Source of the DNA: Bacteroidota bacterium
GTDB taxonomy: Bacteria; Bacteroidota; Bacteroidia; Bacteroidales; F082
Assembly: GCA_018816765.1 (NCBI GenBank)
Contig: JAHIUX010000041.1
Span: forward strand, 47,062 to 111,061
Direction: 5' to 3'
DNA length: 64,000 nt
The notes under the pieces were generated by a model. The model was not told the DNA's origin. It searched no databases and saw only the letters and a program-made list of their open reading frames with translations. Positions 27,346 through 37,800 of this stretch are shown here, one piece after another. The number at the start of each line of letters is the position of its first letter. Within the stretch, counting starts at the first letter, position 1. A program made the translations under genes and the position numbers.

Positions 27346-30300
27346 TTATTTTGTTTTATCAGGATAAGGCGGTATCGTTGGCAATTCAGGATAGTTTTTC
27401 ATCTCTTCCAGAATCACTTCAATGGCTTTATTCAGTTGTTCATCGATGCCGTTGTATTCCCGTGCCGGGTCGTTGTCGATAACGATATCAGGGTCAACGC
27501 CATGGCCTTCGATGGCCCAGTTGCCATTTTCATCAAATGGTGCAAACTCAGGCCTGCGCAAGTCACCTCCATCAATGAATGGCAGACTACCCCTGATGCC
27601 CACAACACCACCCCAGGAACGCATACCGATGGTTTTACCCAGGCCGCGTTTTTTGAACTGGTAGGGAAACAGGTCGCCGTCAGAAGCAGAGTATTTGTCA
27701 AGCAGCAGCACCTTGGGTCCTAACATCATCCCTTGCGGTTTGGCGTTTACCCCGTTGTTGCGCGACATGCCATAAAGGGCCAGTTCGCGCGAAAGGCGCT
27801 CAATGATCATGGGCGAAACATTGCCTCCACCATTTCCCCTGTCGTCGATGATGAGTGCTTTTTTATCGAGCTGCGGATAATAATACTTCACAAACTCATT
27901 CAGCCCTTCAGGACCCATATCAGGAATATGGATGTAGCCGACCTGGCCGTTGGTGGCCTTGCTTACTTTTTCGATATTCTGCTGAACCCAATTGTAGTAA
28001 TACAAACCTGCTTCGTCGGCTGTCGGCACCACGATGACCTTGCGTCCACCGGCAGCCTCTGCTTTTTTATTCAATGTAAGCTCAACCTGCACACCGGATT
28101 TGCCAACCAAAGCAGCATACAAATCCTGCATATCCTTTGTTTCCTGTCCATTGATTGCAATGATGAAATCACCCTCAGCAGCATCGATGCCAATTTCTGT
28201 CAATGGTGAGCGTACTGATTCGGTCCAGTTCTCGCCCTTCAGTAGCTTGTCAATTTTGTAGTAACCTGATACGTCGCGGCTGATTTTGGCACCCAGCAAG
28301 CCTGTTTTAACCCTTTCAGGCGATGGCTTGTCGCCACCGTTCACATAGGCATGTCCAATACTCAATTCGCCAATGAGTTCTCCAATGAGGTAATTCAAAT
28401 CGTTTCTGTCGTTCACATAGGGTAGCAAAACAGCGTATTTATCGTGCATGGCTTTCCAGTCGACTCCATGCATATTGGGTGCATAGAAGAAATCGCGCAT
28501 CTGTCGCCACGACTCATCGTAAATCTGCTTCCATTCTGCTTTCAAATCCACCCACACCTTCATTCCTGAAAGGCCGGCAAACTCTTCGGGTTTGATGTTT
28601 CCCTTTGGCAGATCGATCACGGCATAACGGCCATTGGTTGCAAGGAGCATTTTTTGCCGGTCAGCAGAAATAACAAAGGAGGTGTAATTGCCCAGATCGG
28701 TTTCCTTTTTCGCTTTCAGGTCGAAATATTTAAGCGAAGGCTTGGTGCTGCGCGAATTAAAGGCGTAATACACCCCACCCTCAACCGGACTGATATTCCA
28801 ATAAGCACCAGCATCAACCGGAAGCTGAACAATGCGGCCATAAATACCTTCAAAATCGATGTTCACTTTCAGTGCGGGCTTCTGGCCTTCATCTTCCTTC
28901 GTTTTTCCCTTTTTCTTGTCTGCAACCGGCGCCTTTGTTTCTTCTGAAATTTTCACTTCATTGTTTTCAGGTTCAAAAGGTGATGGGGTGCTTTTTTGCA
29001 GTGTGACAAAAAACACCTTGTTCATGTCAGTATAGGCATGGTTCCATTCGGTCCAGCTATAAGTCGGGTTAAAATCACGTGATGAGCTAAAATACAAATA
29101 CTTACCCTGAGGATCGAAGCTGGCACCATTGGCATCGTACCATGTGTCTGTCACTGCGGTATTTTCTTTTGTTTCAAGGCTATACACAAAAACCCTGCTC
29201 ACCGAGAATGTACTGGGCATGGTGTAGGTTACCCAGCGGCTGTCGGGTGACCAGTTGTAGGACCCAATTTCCCAGGCAGTGGCTTTGGTTACCAGACTCA
29301 CTTCGCCGGATGCGATGTCGACTATGTTCAGCCGACCCATTTTGTCGGACCACATCAGCTTTTTACTGTCGGGAGACCACACTGGCGCATATTTGTAAGT
29401 GTCACTGTTCTTGGTGACCTGTTTTGCGGGAGTTTCGCCTTTCTGGTCCTGAACGAAAATTTCATCTTCCCCTGTTCTGTCGGAGATATAAGCAATGTTT
29501 TTTCCATCGGGACTCCAGCACACATCGCGGTCGTGGACACCAGACGAGGCTGTCAGGTTGCGTGTGATACCGGTTTTGGCGGGAACTGAGTACACATCGC
29601 CACGGGCGCCAAACACAATACGGCTGCCATCAGGTGAAACATCAAAGGTCGCAATGGATTTCGACGCATCAATGTACCTGGTACGTGAGCCTACAAAATC
29701 ACCTGCGATGGTAACCGGAATTTTCTTTGCACTATGTTGCTGAAGATCATAGTTATAGATACATCCAGCATATTCATAGATGATTGAGTTTGTTCCGAGT
29801 GAGGGGTATTTGATATCATAATCGGTGTAATTTGTCAGCTTGGTTGTTACTCCGCTTGTGAGGTCATAAGCAAACAGGTTCATTGTACGGTCGCGGTCAG
29901 AAAGGAAATATACCACATTATCTTTCCACATGGGGAAAATATCCTGCGAAATATTGTTGGTAATGTTGGTGGTTTGTTGGGTGGTGAAATCGTGAATCCA
30001 GATATCATCAGCCATTCCACCTTTGTAGTATTTCCAGGTGCGGAATTCACGGAAAACCCTGTTGTAAGCCATTTTCTTTCCATCAGGTGAAAAAGAACAC
30101 CAGCCTCCGTCAGGAAGCGGAAGTTCCTCTGATAGCCCGCCATTGATACTGGCAAGAAATAGTTGGCCTTTGAAATCGTTAAACGATTGTTTGCGCGAAC
30201 GGTAAACAATTTGCTCGTTGTTTTTCCAGGTCATCACAATATTGTTGGGTCCCATTCGGTCCGAAACGTCATCGCGGCCAAGTGTTGCCGTATACGTCAA

Positions 30301-30606
30301 TCGTTTGGGTGTACCCCCTTTGGCTGGCAACAACATGACTTCAGTACTTCCGTCGTATTGTCCCGTAAAGGCGATGTTTTTCCCATCGGGCGAAAAACGG
30401 GCAAATAGTTCAAATCCGTTGGCGTCATTGGTCAATTTGGTGGCTACACCTCCTGCAACATTTACTGTATACAGGTCACCAGCGTAACTAAATACGACCT
30501 GATCACCATGAATTGCGGGAAACCGCATTAGCCGCATCTCCTCCTGGCTGTTTCCTGCCAAAGCGAAAACAAACAATGCGACACACATCAACATCAGCTT
30601 TTTCAT
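27346..30606 (-). CDS. Tricorn-type protease (propellers, PDZ, S41 peptidase domain)
   Basis: 1086 residues from the ATG at 30606; an upstream ATG at 30651 would add 15 residues before a clean signal peptide (MKKLMLMCVALFVFALAGNS) and is less likely. Repeated TolB/WD40-like propeller blades fill the first half (PDGKNIAFTGQYDGSTEVML, SPDSKKLMWSDKMGRLNIVD). A PDZ-like part (GDFIIAINGQETKDMQDLY) and the S41 core follow, with DDRGNGGGN and the nucleophile in YSASDGD (Ser975). Tricorn-type proteases degrade short peptides; the Bacteroidota versions carry signal peptides and should be periplasmic. The stop of the AddA-like gene lies 38 bases upstream, so the two may be cotranscribed. Confidence 0.92.
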   Translation of the reverse strand: MKKLMLMCVALFVFALAGNSQEEMRLMRFPAIHGDQVVFSYAGDLYTVNVAGGVATKLTNDANGFELFARFSPDGKNIAFTGQYDGSTEVMLLPAKGGTPKRLTYTATLGRDDVSDRMGPNNIVMTWKNNEQIVYRSRKQSFNDFKGQLFLASINGGLSEELPLPDGGWCSFSPDGKKMAYNRVFREFRTWKYYKGGMADDIWIHDFTTQQTTNITNNISQDIFPMWKDNVVYFLSDRDRTMNLFAYDLTSGVTTKLTNYTDYDIKYPSLGTNSIIYEYAGCIYNYDLQQHSAKKIPVTIAGDFVGSRTRYIDASKSIATFDVSPDGSRIVFGARGDVYSVPAKTGITRNLTASSGVHDRDVCWSPDGKNIAYISDRTGEDEIFVQDQKGETPAKQVTKNSDTYKYAPVWSPDSKKLMWSDKMGRLNIVDIASGEVSLVTKATAWEIGSYNWSPDSRWVTYTMPSTFSVSRVFVYSLETKENTAVTDTWYDANGASFDPQGKYLYFSSSRDFNPTYSWTEWNHAYTDMNKVFFVTLQKSTPSPFEPENNEVKISEETKAPVADKKKGKTKEDEGQKPALKVNIDFEGIYGRIVQLPVDAGAYWNISPVEGGVYYAFNSRSTKPSLKYFDLKAKKETDLGNYTSFVISADRQKMLLATNGRYAVIDLPKGNIKPEEFAGLSGMKVWVDLKAEWKQIYDESWRQMRDFFYAPNMHGVDWKAMHDKYAVLLPYVNDRNDLNYLIGELIGELSIGHAYVNGGDKPSPERVKTGLLGAKISRDVSGYYKIDKLLKGENWTESVRSPLTEIGIDAAEGDFIIAINGQETKDMQDLYAALVGKSGVQVELTLNKKAEAAGGRKVIVVPTADEAGLYYYNWVQQNIEKVSKATNGQVGYIHIPDMGPEGLNEFVKYYYPQLDKKALIIDDRGNGGGNVSPMIIERLSRELALYGMSRNNGVNAKPQGMMLGPKVLLLDKYSASDGDLFPYQFKKRGLGKTIGMRSWGGVVGIRGSLPFIDGGDLRRPEFAPFDENGNWAIEGHGVDPDIVIDNDPAREYNGIDEQLNKAIEVILEEMKNYPELPTIPPYPDKTK

Positions 30607-30644
30607 ACAAAATATATTTGGTAAAACATAATTTAATTTATTGA

Positions 30645-33600
30645 TTAACAAGCAATAAGTTCAATTTCGTGATCAAGATAAACAAGGTAAGCATGTATTG
30701 GTTTCTTAAATATTCCGGTAAGTGCTTCCCTATAATTGCGCATTTGTGCCAGGTGGTGCTGATCAGCCTGGCCGGTTTTATAATCCACCAAAATTACGCG
30801 ATCTTCCAATTCTGACACCCTGTCGGGCCTGATAAGTTGCTTCCCGTTCCAACAAAGTTCACGTTCGATATACACCTTCGTTCCCGGGCGGAAACAGGGA
30901 GCTAGCAGGTCGTGACTAAGTATCTGTTGAAAAACCGGCTTCAGCATGCTGATTTCCTGTACATTGACAAACCCTTGCTGGCGATATTTCCCGAGCACGG
31001 CATCAAGGTCACTGTTAATTACAAGATCTGCCAGCATGCGGTGAATGAGCTTCCCTTTCAGGCGCGCTGCAGCCTCCTTGCCGATCGACATGAGGCCTTG
31101 CTCAGGAACAACCAGCAAACGGTCAGTCCAGCCGGAAGAAATAAACTGGAGCGATTCACTCAGGCTTTCAGCGGCATCCATTCCTTTATGCAGGGCAGGC
31201 CCGGCTTCACCAAAACGATATACCGGCTCCTCAGGCTGCCATAATCCCTGTTCTTTGATATAGCCGCTCAAAAAATAGTTCAGGTCAAATTTCTCCTTTT
31301 TTCTTTCATCATGCTTTGTGAGGATATAGAGCCTTTCTGACGGCCTTGTCATCGCAACATAAATGATGTTCAGCAGATCGAGTTGTGTTTTTTCCTTTTC
31401 CTGCTCATGCAATCTGGCAATACGTGAAAATTTCAGAGCGGAAGTATTGTTTGCAAGGCCTACGGTCAGGCCTCCCGGCTGCTCTTCATTCAAGTTAACC
31501 CAAAACTCCTTTTTGGTCGGTTTTGAAGCATCTATATTGGCAAAGGCATAGATGACCACCGGAAACTCGAGCCCTTTGGCTTTGTGAATAGTCATTACCC
31601 GCACCGCATCAGTTTGATCTGGCACCCTGACAGAAGATTTATATGCCGTATCCTCCCAGAATTGCAAAAAGTCGCTCAGGCTACCACGCTGCTTGATCTG
31701 AAATTCATGCACAATTTCCAGAAAGAACTGAAGGTAAGCATCGCCAGCACTGACAAAACCAAGCTTCCTGATCAACAGTTCAGCGAGGTCGTAGAGGTTA
31801 TGCTGAATGATCGGCTGCAGCAGTTCTGCCTCACCTTCTGATTCGAATACTTCAATAAGTACTGTGAAGAAATCGCCTTGTTTTTTCCGGGCCATCTGCT
31901 CAAGTCTTTCCATCCACTCAACGCCTGCGGTGGAGAATGACTGTTCGAAGAAATAAACAAATTCAGTAAAAGCAATTTTATTGTCGCGGTCACTCATCAA
32001 TTTAAAACAGGCAAGCAATGTTTTTACCTGTGGTGATGAACTAACCAGCAACGATTCAGCAGAAATCACGGGAATATGTTGCTGATTCAGGTATCGGGCG
32101 GTTTGCATACCGTGCTCAGAGGACCTGCACAAGATCGCAATATCTTTTAAGCAGTAACCATCCTTAAGGCATTCATTGACCAGCGCACCAACCCGATCAA
32201 GCATGGCCTTTTCCTTAAGTTCACCATCAGCGGGTTGAAGAAATTCAAGCTGCACCAAACCAGCAGTATCCCTGATGGATTTTTGCGTCACATGCGCATA
32301 CACTTCCTGGTACGCTTCGGAAAGAAAATTTTTCACAAAATTAAAAAACCCGTTATTGAATTCTACGATCGTTGAAGCCGAGCGATAATTGGTATCCAGG
32401 TTTCGTGGATCATAATGTTGCATCAGGCTTTGCTCATAGACTTGAAGCACGTTATTCTGTTCTGCTTTGTAAATTGCTGGCAGCATCAGAAATTGTTCTA
32501 CCTCGCCACTTCTGAAGCGATAGATGGCCTGTTTACCATCGCCCACTACAAGATTCATTTTGCCATGAGCAAGTGCATTGTCGATGAGTGGCAGGAAGTT
32601 ATGCCATTGCAGTACCGAGGTGTCCTGAAACTCATCAATCAGGTAATGCTGGTATTTTTCGCCAAAGCGCTCATACAGATAGGGTGCGGAGACCCCTGAG
32701 ACCAGTTTCGATATTCGTTTGTTGAATTCGGAGATGTGTACAAGGTTCTGCTCAGCCAACACTTCCTGAATACCACGCTGAATCTCACCCAGCAAAGCCA
32801 TCGGGAAAACATTTGGGAGCAACAGCCTGTATAGGTTGTAAGTTTCGAACGGCGCTTCAAATTGCATGACAATTTTTTGCAACAGATCTTTCAATACAGG
32901 CATGGCTTTTCTCACAGCTGCCTTTTGCGATGGAGTCGCCTTGGCATTCGACCAATCGTCCAGTTCGAGAAACTTGGGCCAGCTTTTCAGCTCAAAAGCA
33001 TGGACAATTTCATCGTTTAAAATATGTTTAAAGAATGAAACAATTCCTGTGCTTTTACCAGCAAGATCATCAAATGCAATATTATTTTGAGTCAAGGTAG
33101 TCAAAGAGGCTTCAGCCAGATCTTTCATGCTTTGTTCGAAAGAATGCAGATAACCTTGCATCACCCTGATGGCTTCAAGGTAAATCGCTTCATCAAATGA
33201 AGTCAGGCAGTCAGAAAGTTCCGGATCTTCCTGGCTGTTAAGCTTATCGGCAAACTTAACCAGCTCACCGGCCACCATCCAGCCACTTCCTTCATCCATG
33301 CGGTAAAACATGAAATCAACAATTGCCCGGGTGATAAACGCATCGTACCCCACCCGGGCAAGTAACTTATCAACGGCTTGTAAGGTGATGGTGTTTTCTG
33401 CAATTTCAACTTCAAACAGGTACGGCAAACCGAGATCACGTGTAAAGGCCCGAACCAGTCGGTGAGTGAAGGCGTCGATGGTGCTGATGGAAAAGTCGCT
33501 GTAGTGATGAAGTATGGCCGTAAGCACAAGTGCTGCCCGCTCCCTGATGATCACCGGTTCGAGACCCGACTCAAGGCTAAGCTGACTGATAAGTGCATCG

Positions 33601-33815
33601 GTGGAGGCGCTGGCACCTTCAACCTTAGAATTTGCCAGGCGCGAAAGTGCAGCAACAACCCGCTGTTTCATCTCATTGGCCGCCTTGTTGGTAAAAGTTA
33701 CACCTAAAATGTTGCGGTATAGCATGGGTGATTTAAGTACCAGCAACAAATATGCCTTTACGAGAGTGAAGGTTTTTCCAGAGCCTGCCGATGACTGATA
33801 AACGATAAAAGTCAT
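30645..33815 (-). CDS. UvrD-family helicase/PD-(D/E)XK nuclease, AddA-like
   Basis: 1056 residues with the UvrD/RecB helicase motifs: Walker A SSAGSGKT (8-15), GVTFTNKAANEMKQR, Walker B DEFQDTS (394-400), VVGDGKQAIYRFR, MTIHKAKGLEFPVV and VAMTRPSERLYIL. The C-terminus has a RecB-type nuclease with RPDRV (Asp998) and DYKTG (Asp1011, Lys1013). This is the layout of the AddA subunit of AddAB, which resects double-strand breaks. No addB-like gene is present in the window. Its start codon overlaps the stop of the preceding T9SS protein gene (TGATG), an unusual partner, so translation is coupled. Shorter than typical AddA (about 1200 residues). Confidence 0.9.
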   Translation of the reverse strand: MTFIVYQSSAGSGKTFTLVKAYLLLVLKSPMLYRNILGVTFTNKAANEMKQRVVAALSRLANSKVEGASASTDALISQLSLESGLEPVIIRERAALVLTAILHHYSDFSISTIDAFTHRLVRAFTRDLGLPYLFEVEIAENTITLQAVDKLLARVGYDAFITRAIVDFMFYRMDEGSGWMVAGELVKFADKLNSQEDPELSDCLTSFDEAIYLEAIRVMQGYLHSFEQSMKDLAEASLTTLTQNNIAFDDLAGKSTGIVSFFKHILNDEIVHAFELKSWPKFLELDDWSNAKATPSQKAAVRKAMPVLKDLLQKIVMQFEAPFETYNLYRLLLPNVFPMALLGEIQRGIQEVLAEQNLVHISEFNKRISKLVSGVSAPYLYERFGEKYQHYLIDEFQDTSVLQWHNFLPLIDNALAHGKMNLVVGDGKQAIYRFRSGEVEQFLMLPAIYKAEQNNVLQVYEQSLMQHYDPRNLDTNYRSASTIVEFNNGFFNFVKNFLSEAYQEVYAHVTQKSIRDTAGLVQLEFLQPADGELKEKAMLDRVGALVNECLKDGYCLKDIAILCRSSEHGMQTARYLNQQHIPVISAESLLVSSSPQVKTLLACFKLMSDRDNKIAFTEFVYFFEQSFSTAGVEWMERLEQMARKKQGDFFTVLIEVFESEGEAELLQPIIQHNLYDLAELLIRKLGFVSAGDAYLQFFLEIVHEFQIKQRGSLSDFLQFWEDTAYKSSVRVPDQTDAVRVMTIHKAKGLEFPVVIYAFANIDASKPTKKEFWVNLNEEQPGGLTVGLANNTSALKFSRIARLHEQEKEKTQLDLLNIIYVAMTRPSERLYILTKHDERKKEKFDLNYFLSGYIKEQGLWQPEEPVYRFGEAGPALHKGMDAAESLSESLQFISSGWTDRLLVVPEQGLMSIGKEAAARLKGKLIHRMLADLVINSDLDAVLGKYRQQGFVNVQEISMLKPVFQQILSHDLLAPCFRPGTKVYIERELCWNGKQLIRPDRVSELEDRVILVDYKTGQADQHHLAQMRNYREALTGIFKKPIHAYLVYLDHEIELIAC

Positions 33816-34894
33816 CAGTGGATGAGCGTAAACTTACTGACCAGCGTGCCTGATGATGATTGCAAACGGATTACATAAGCGCCATCATTGAATTGATTTT
33901 GGGGCAATTGTATCGTCACGATCCTGTCTTGAACGGCATCTGCTGGTGAAAGCCTGCCCTCACGCATCAACTTACCACCAATATCGGTAATCGCATACCT
34001 CAGGGGTGAGTTTATACCTGCTGGTATTGTCACATTAATATAGGATTGTGCGGGGTTTGGAAATATTTTTGCGACCGTAGATGATTGGATATCAGGTACT
34101 GATACATTTACATCGCGCACCGAATCAAGATAGATGATGGCTTCTCCCAGAAACTCATCCACGGTAACTGTCATCAGCGGAAGCCCGAATTCCTTGCCGA
34201 TCCACTTGTATTCGATATAATTTCGCTGTATCGGGAAACCCATGCCCAGCGAATCGAGGTAGAGGCTGTCGTATTCATCAACGGTCGATTTCAGTCTTAA
34301 AACCTCAAACTCACCATAAGGCGATTTCAGCACGCCCCATCCGTCCACTTCACTGATTCTGTTGCGGTCGACCATGATGTAACCCAGATCGGTAATTGAC
34401 AGTTCGAGCAATGCGTTAACAGTATCCTGAAAAGAAGTCGTCATTGGGAAGCGGTATAGCACATCCGGTGCATCGTATTTAAGGGGAACAGGTATGCCAT
34501 TGAATACCAAACCCGTGCCCACATCACTGAAGGCTGAGGAAGTGCGGTTAAAATACTGGAATGCACTTTCTACGGGCAAGCCTGGAATGATGCCATTGGT
34601 ATTGGCTTTGCGTGCCACATTTGCGCTTGTCAGAAAGAAAGGCCAGAATAGCACCGGTGTCTGAGTGACATTTAGGAAGGTGTCAACCTGCTGGCTGATG
34701 GCTTCAAGCCCGGTAAAATCCCAGACCAGGTTATCGCCAGTGCGCGAGAAATCGTAATTCTGTGTATTCAGTGAGGTGCTCGAGCGTATGGTGTCGCCAG
34801 AGTAAGGCATATCGGAGTTCACAATGGTGATTTGTGCAAATGATTGATAACCAACGAGCAATATGCACACTAAAAGTAAAAGTAGTTGTTTCAT
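33815..34894 (-). CDS. T9SS-sorted secreted protein, function unknown
   Basis: 359 residues from the ATG at 34894; the longer frame to 34960 starts inside tamB and would bury the signal peptide (MKQLLLLLVCILLVGYQSFA). The mature part has no domain I can name: beta-rich, with DNLVWDFTGLEA and several aspartate-rich turns. From about residue 270 a T9SS type A sorting domain is clear (VAKIFPNPAQSYINVTIP, YAITDIGGKLMREG, GAYVIRLQSSSGTLVSKF). It should be exported and attached to or released from the outer membrane. It begins one base after the tamB stop and ends overlapping the AddA-like start, so the three genes form a tight run. Confidence 0.85.
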   Translation of the reverse strand: MKQLLLLLVCILLVGYQSFAQITIVNSDMPYSGDTIRSSTSLNTQNYDFSRTGDNLVWDFTGLEAISQQVDTFLNVTQTPVLFWPFFLTSANVARKANTNGIIPGLPVESAFQYFNRTSSAFSDVGTGLVFNGIPVPLKYDAPDVLYRFPMTTSFQDTVNALLELSITDLGYIMVDRNRISEVDGWGVLKSPYGEFEVLRLKSTVDEYDSLYLDSLGMGFPIQRNYIEYKWIGKEFGLPLMTVTVDEFLGEAIIYLDSVRDVNVSVPDIQSSTVAKIFPNPAQSYINVTIPAGINSPLRYAITDIGGKLMREGRLSPADAVQDRIVTIQLPQNQFNDGAYVIRLQSSSGTLVSKFTLIH

Positions 34895-34895
34895 A

Positions 34896-37800
34896 TCAGG
34901 GACTTTTTTTGGTCTTTTTGGAATTCTTTTTGCGCTTGAACAGGCTCTCAAAAGTATCAAATTCCTGCTTATAGGAAATACCTACGCCCTGGGTGTAAGG
35001 GGCAATATTTTCGAATGAATTGCTATTGTACCAGGAGTTGACATTTGAATGGTTAAAGGCCTTCAGCCTGAGCCTGCCATCAGAGGTGATGAGGAAATTC
35101 ACATCGATATCACCCACAATATTGCTGGCGTTTTGTGTAGGAACCCTGTTACCCATCACCCCAAAATTGCCATCGATGGTAATCCTGTCATTAAAGAGCT
35201 GGGTTGAAAGCGCCACTTCGAGTTCCTCGTTCGAAATCTTATCACCAGGTTTGTAGTGCAAACCTACATCGAAGTCTTTGCTTATTTTCGACAACCAACT
35301 ACTCAGTTGATTTGATATTACATTGATGGACGAAGAACCAATGCCAACGTTATCACCCGACGAATAACTAAAACTTCCGAGCACGAGCAACGAAATCATT
35401 TGCTGTGTCATCATGGCATCATTGGTAGTATCGAGGGTCGAAAAAACCATCTGCCTGATATCCTCATCGGCGTTAGGAAGTACGATGCTGAACTTAATTG
35501 TCGGGTTAAACAGCTGCTGGGTCAGGTGAATGATGCAATCGACATTGATTCTGTTGCGCATGGAGGAAGTTGAGTCGATCACAAATCCCAACGAGCTCAC
35601 AGAGGTTTTTACCCTGTATAAGCCTTTGATATCAATATCGGCATCATACGGGTCTCCGGTCCAGGAAATTCGTCCACCTTCGAGGAGCTCAAATTTCTTG
35701 CGTACCAGGTTCTCGAAAACGAAGTTAAACATACCGGTTTTGACTATATAGTCGCCCAGTAGCGAGAAATCTCCATTGGAGTTGTAGCCGATCTTAAGGT
35801 TACCATTACCGGCCGATTCCAGGTTTCCCATATTGTAAGGAAGGAATATTTTCAGGTTGGCCTCAGGTGTCACCACTGTTTCGAGGTTGATGCTGTATTT
35901 ATCCGTGTCCTGACGCTTCGCAGCTACCACTTCAGTCTTCTTGACGCTGTCATTTGGGCTGTAGAAAATAATATAATCACTTTCTCCAACCGAAGTTGTT
36001 GTACTCAGTGGTATGTAAATACTTGTACCTGTCCGCGTTGTTGCAGCAATATTCATGAAGATATCGTTCAGCGGTCCTTTGATCAACACTTCTCCATTAA
36101 CCCTGGCCGCACCATAAAAAAGCTCATTCATGCTCTTATCCGTATTCATAGCGATAAAATCACGTGGAGTAACGCTCACATCAAACCTGAAATTTTTCAG
36201 ATAATCATGGGTAATGCTGCCACTAACACTGGCCTTGTTGCTCAATGTGTCAAACAACTCAAGCTTGTCAATGATAATTTTTGTCGGGCTGATGTCAAAA
36301 TCATGCGACAACGAATAAGCCACATTTAGGTAATCGATCAGGAAACCTGTTCGTCTGAGGCTCAGTTTGCCAAGAAGTTCAGGCTTATTGGGTGTTCCCT
36401 TGATGGTAAATTCACCAGAAGCAAGGCCCTCTACCCTGCTTAAAATGCCTTTCATAAACGGCGCGAGGGCTTTAATCCTGAAGTTATCAAGAGCAAGTTC
36501 AAAATCAAGACTCTCTTTAGTTTTTGAAGGGTAATAGAATCCGCGCAGACTCACCATTCTGCTGGTGGCAATATTACCCACATTGATAAATTGTGCATTG
36601 AGGTAAATGGACTGATCTTCGTTGCTCCAGCTGCTGACAATGCGGGCATCACCAAGCTTTTCACCATTCATCTTCAATTTGGTCAGGTATAGATTCGAGA
36701 AAAATGCCGGGCTGTTTGCCAGGTTAGCCAGCTGCATATTGCCTGAAATCACACCATCAAGATCAACACCATATCCCACAGTCAGCAAATCGAAATTCGA
36801 CAGGTTCCACTGGTTAAAATCAACATCAAGCGAATCAGACGCATCAACAGGCAGTCGGCCATTCAGGGTAATATCCTGATTACCGAGCGATAGCTTCAGA
36901 TCTTGGATGGAGGTATAATCCCTTGTGATTTCTACCTTGTTTCCCGGGCTGATTGACCATATGGAGTCGTTCACGATAAGGTCGGCATGGGTTATCTTGA
37001 GTTCGCCACCATATTCTTTTCCCGCATTAAAATAGCCCCTGATGTCGCCCCTGTTGTGAGAAACCAATGGTTCATCGTCCCAACCAAGTTGAAACCCAAT
37101 GCTGTCGTTGCTCATGCTTGATGAAAACACTGGTTTATTGAGTCCAAGTGCCGTGGGATTATCGGCAGTGCTGTCCCTGAAGATGATTTCCGAACCATTC
37201 AGGCTGATGCCGGCATTCCAGCGGTCGGTTGACGTCTTTAGCACAACATCTTTCATTCTTATATTGTTGTAACCAAGGAGTGAAGCTGAAAAGGTAGTGT
37301 TTAGGCTGTGGTTGCTATTGGTAAACACACCGCTAAAGCTGGCATCGGGCGACAACATGAGTTCAGGCATAAACAGCCGGCGAAGTACGGTAGTGTTTTT
37401 GAATTTCAGTGCAATGAAAAAATCCTGGCTGGTGAACTCATCTGAGGCAGGCTTCAATTTGGTAAAATTGACATACTGCCCGATAAACTGCCTGATTGAT
37501 TCACCCATATGCTGGTAATCAATAGTTCCAGCCATCTCGAAGTCGAAGAAATCGTTGTTGATCTGAACCCTGCGCGGAAAATAAACGTCGCGTGATGAAT
37601 TCAGCTCGAAATGTTGCATATCATATGATCCGCGACTATCCGTATACCTTGTTTTATCGATGATAATCTGTCCCTGCATCTCATCGAGGTTCGAACCACT
37701 GAAGTTGGCATTGATAAAAGTCGATAGCACCATTACTGAATCATTCTTCAGTAGATTCAGCCTGTAGAGATTCGCAAATGGAATTTTCACATCAAAATTA

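Noticed and set aside
30607..30651. Upstream ATG at 30651 for the tricorn protease
   Set aside because: It would place 15 residues in front of a complete signal peptide and overlap the preceding gene's end.
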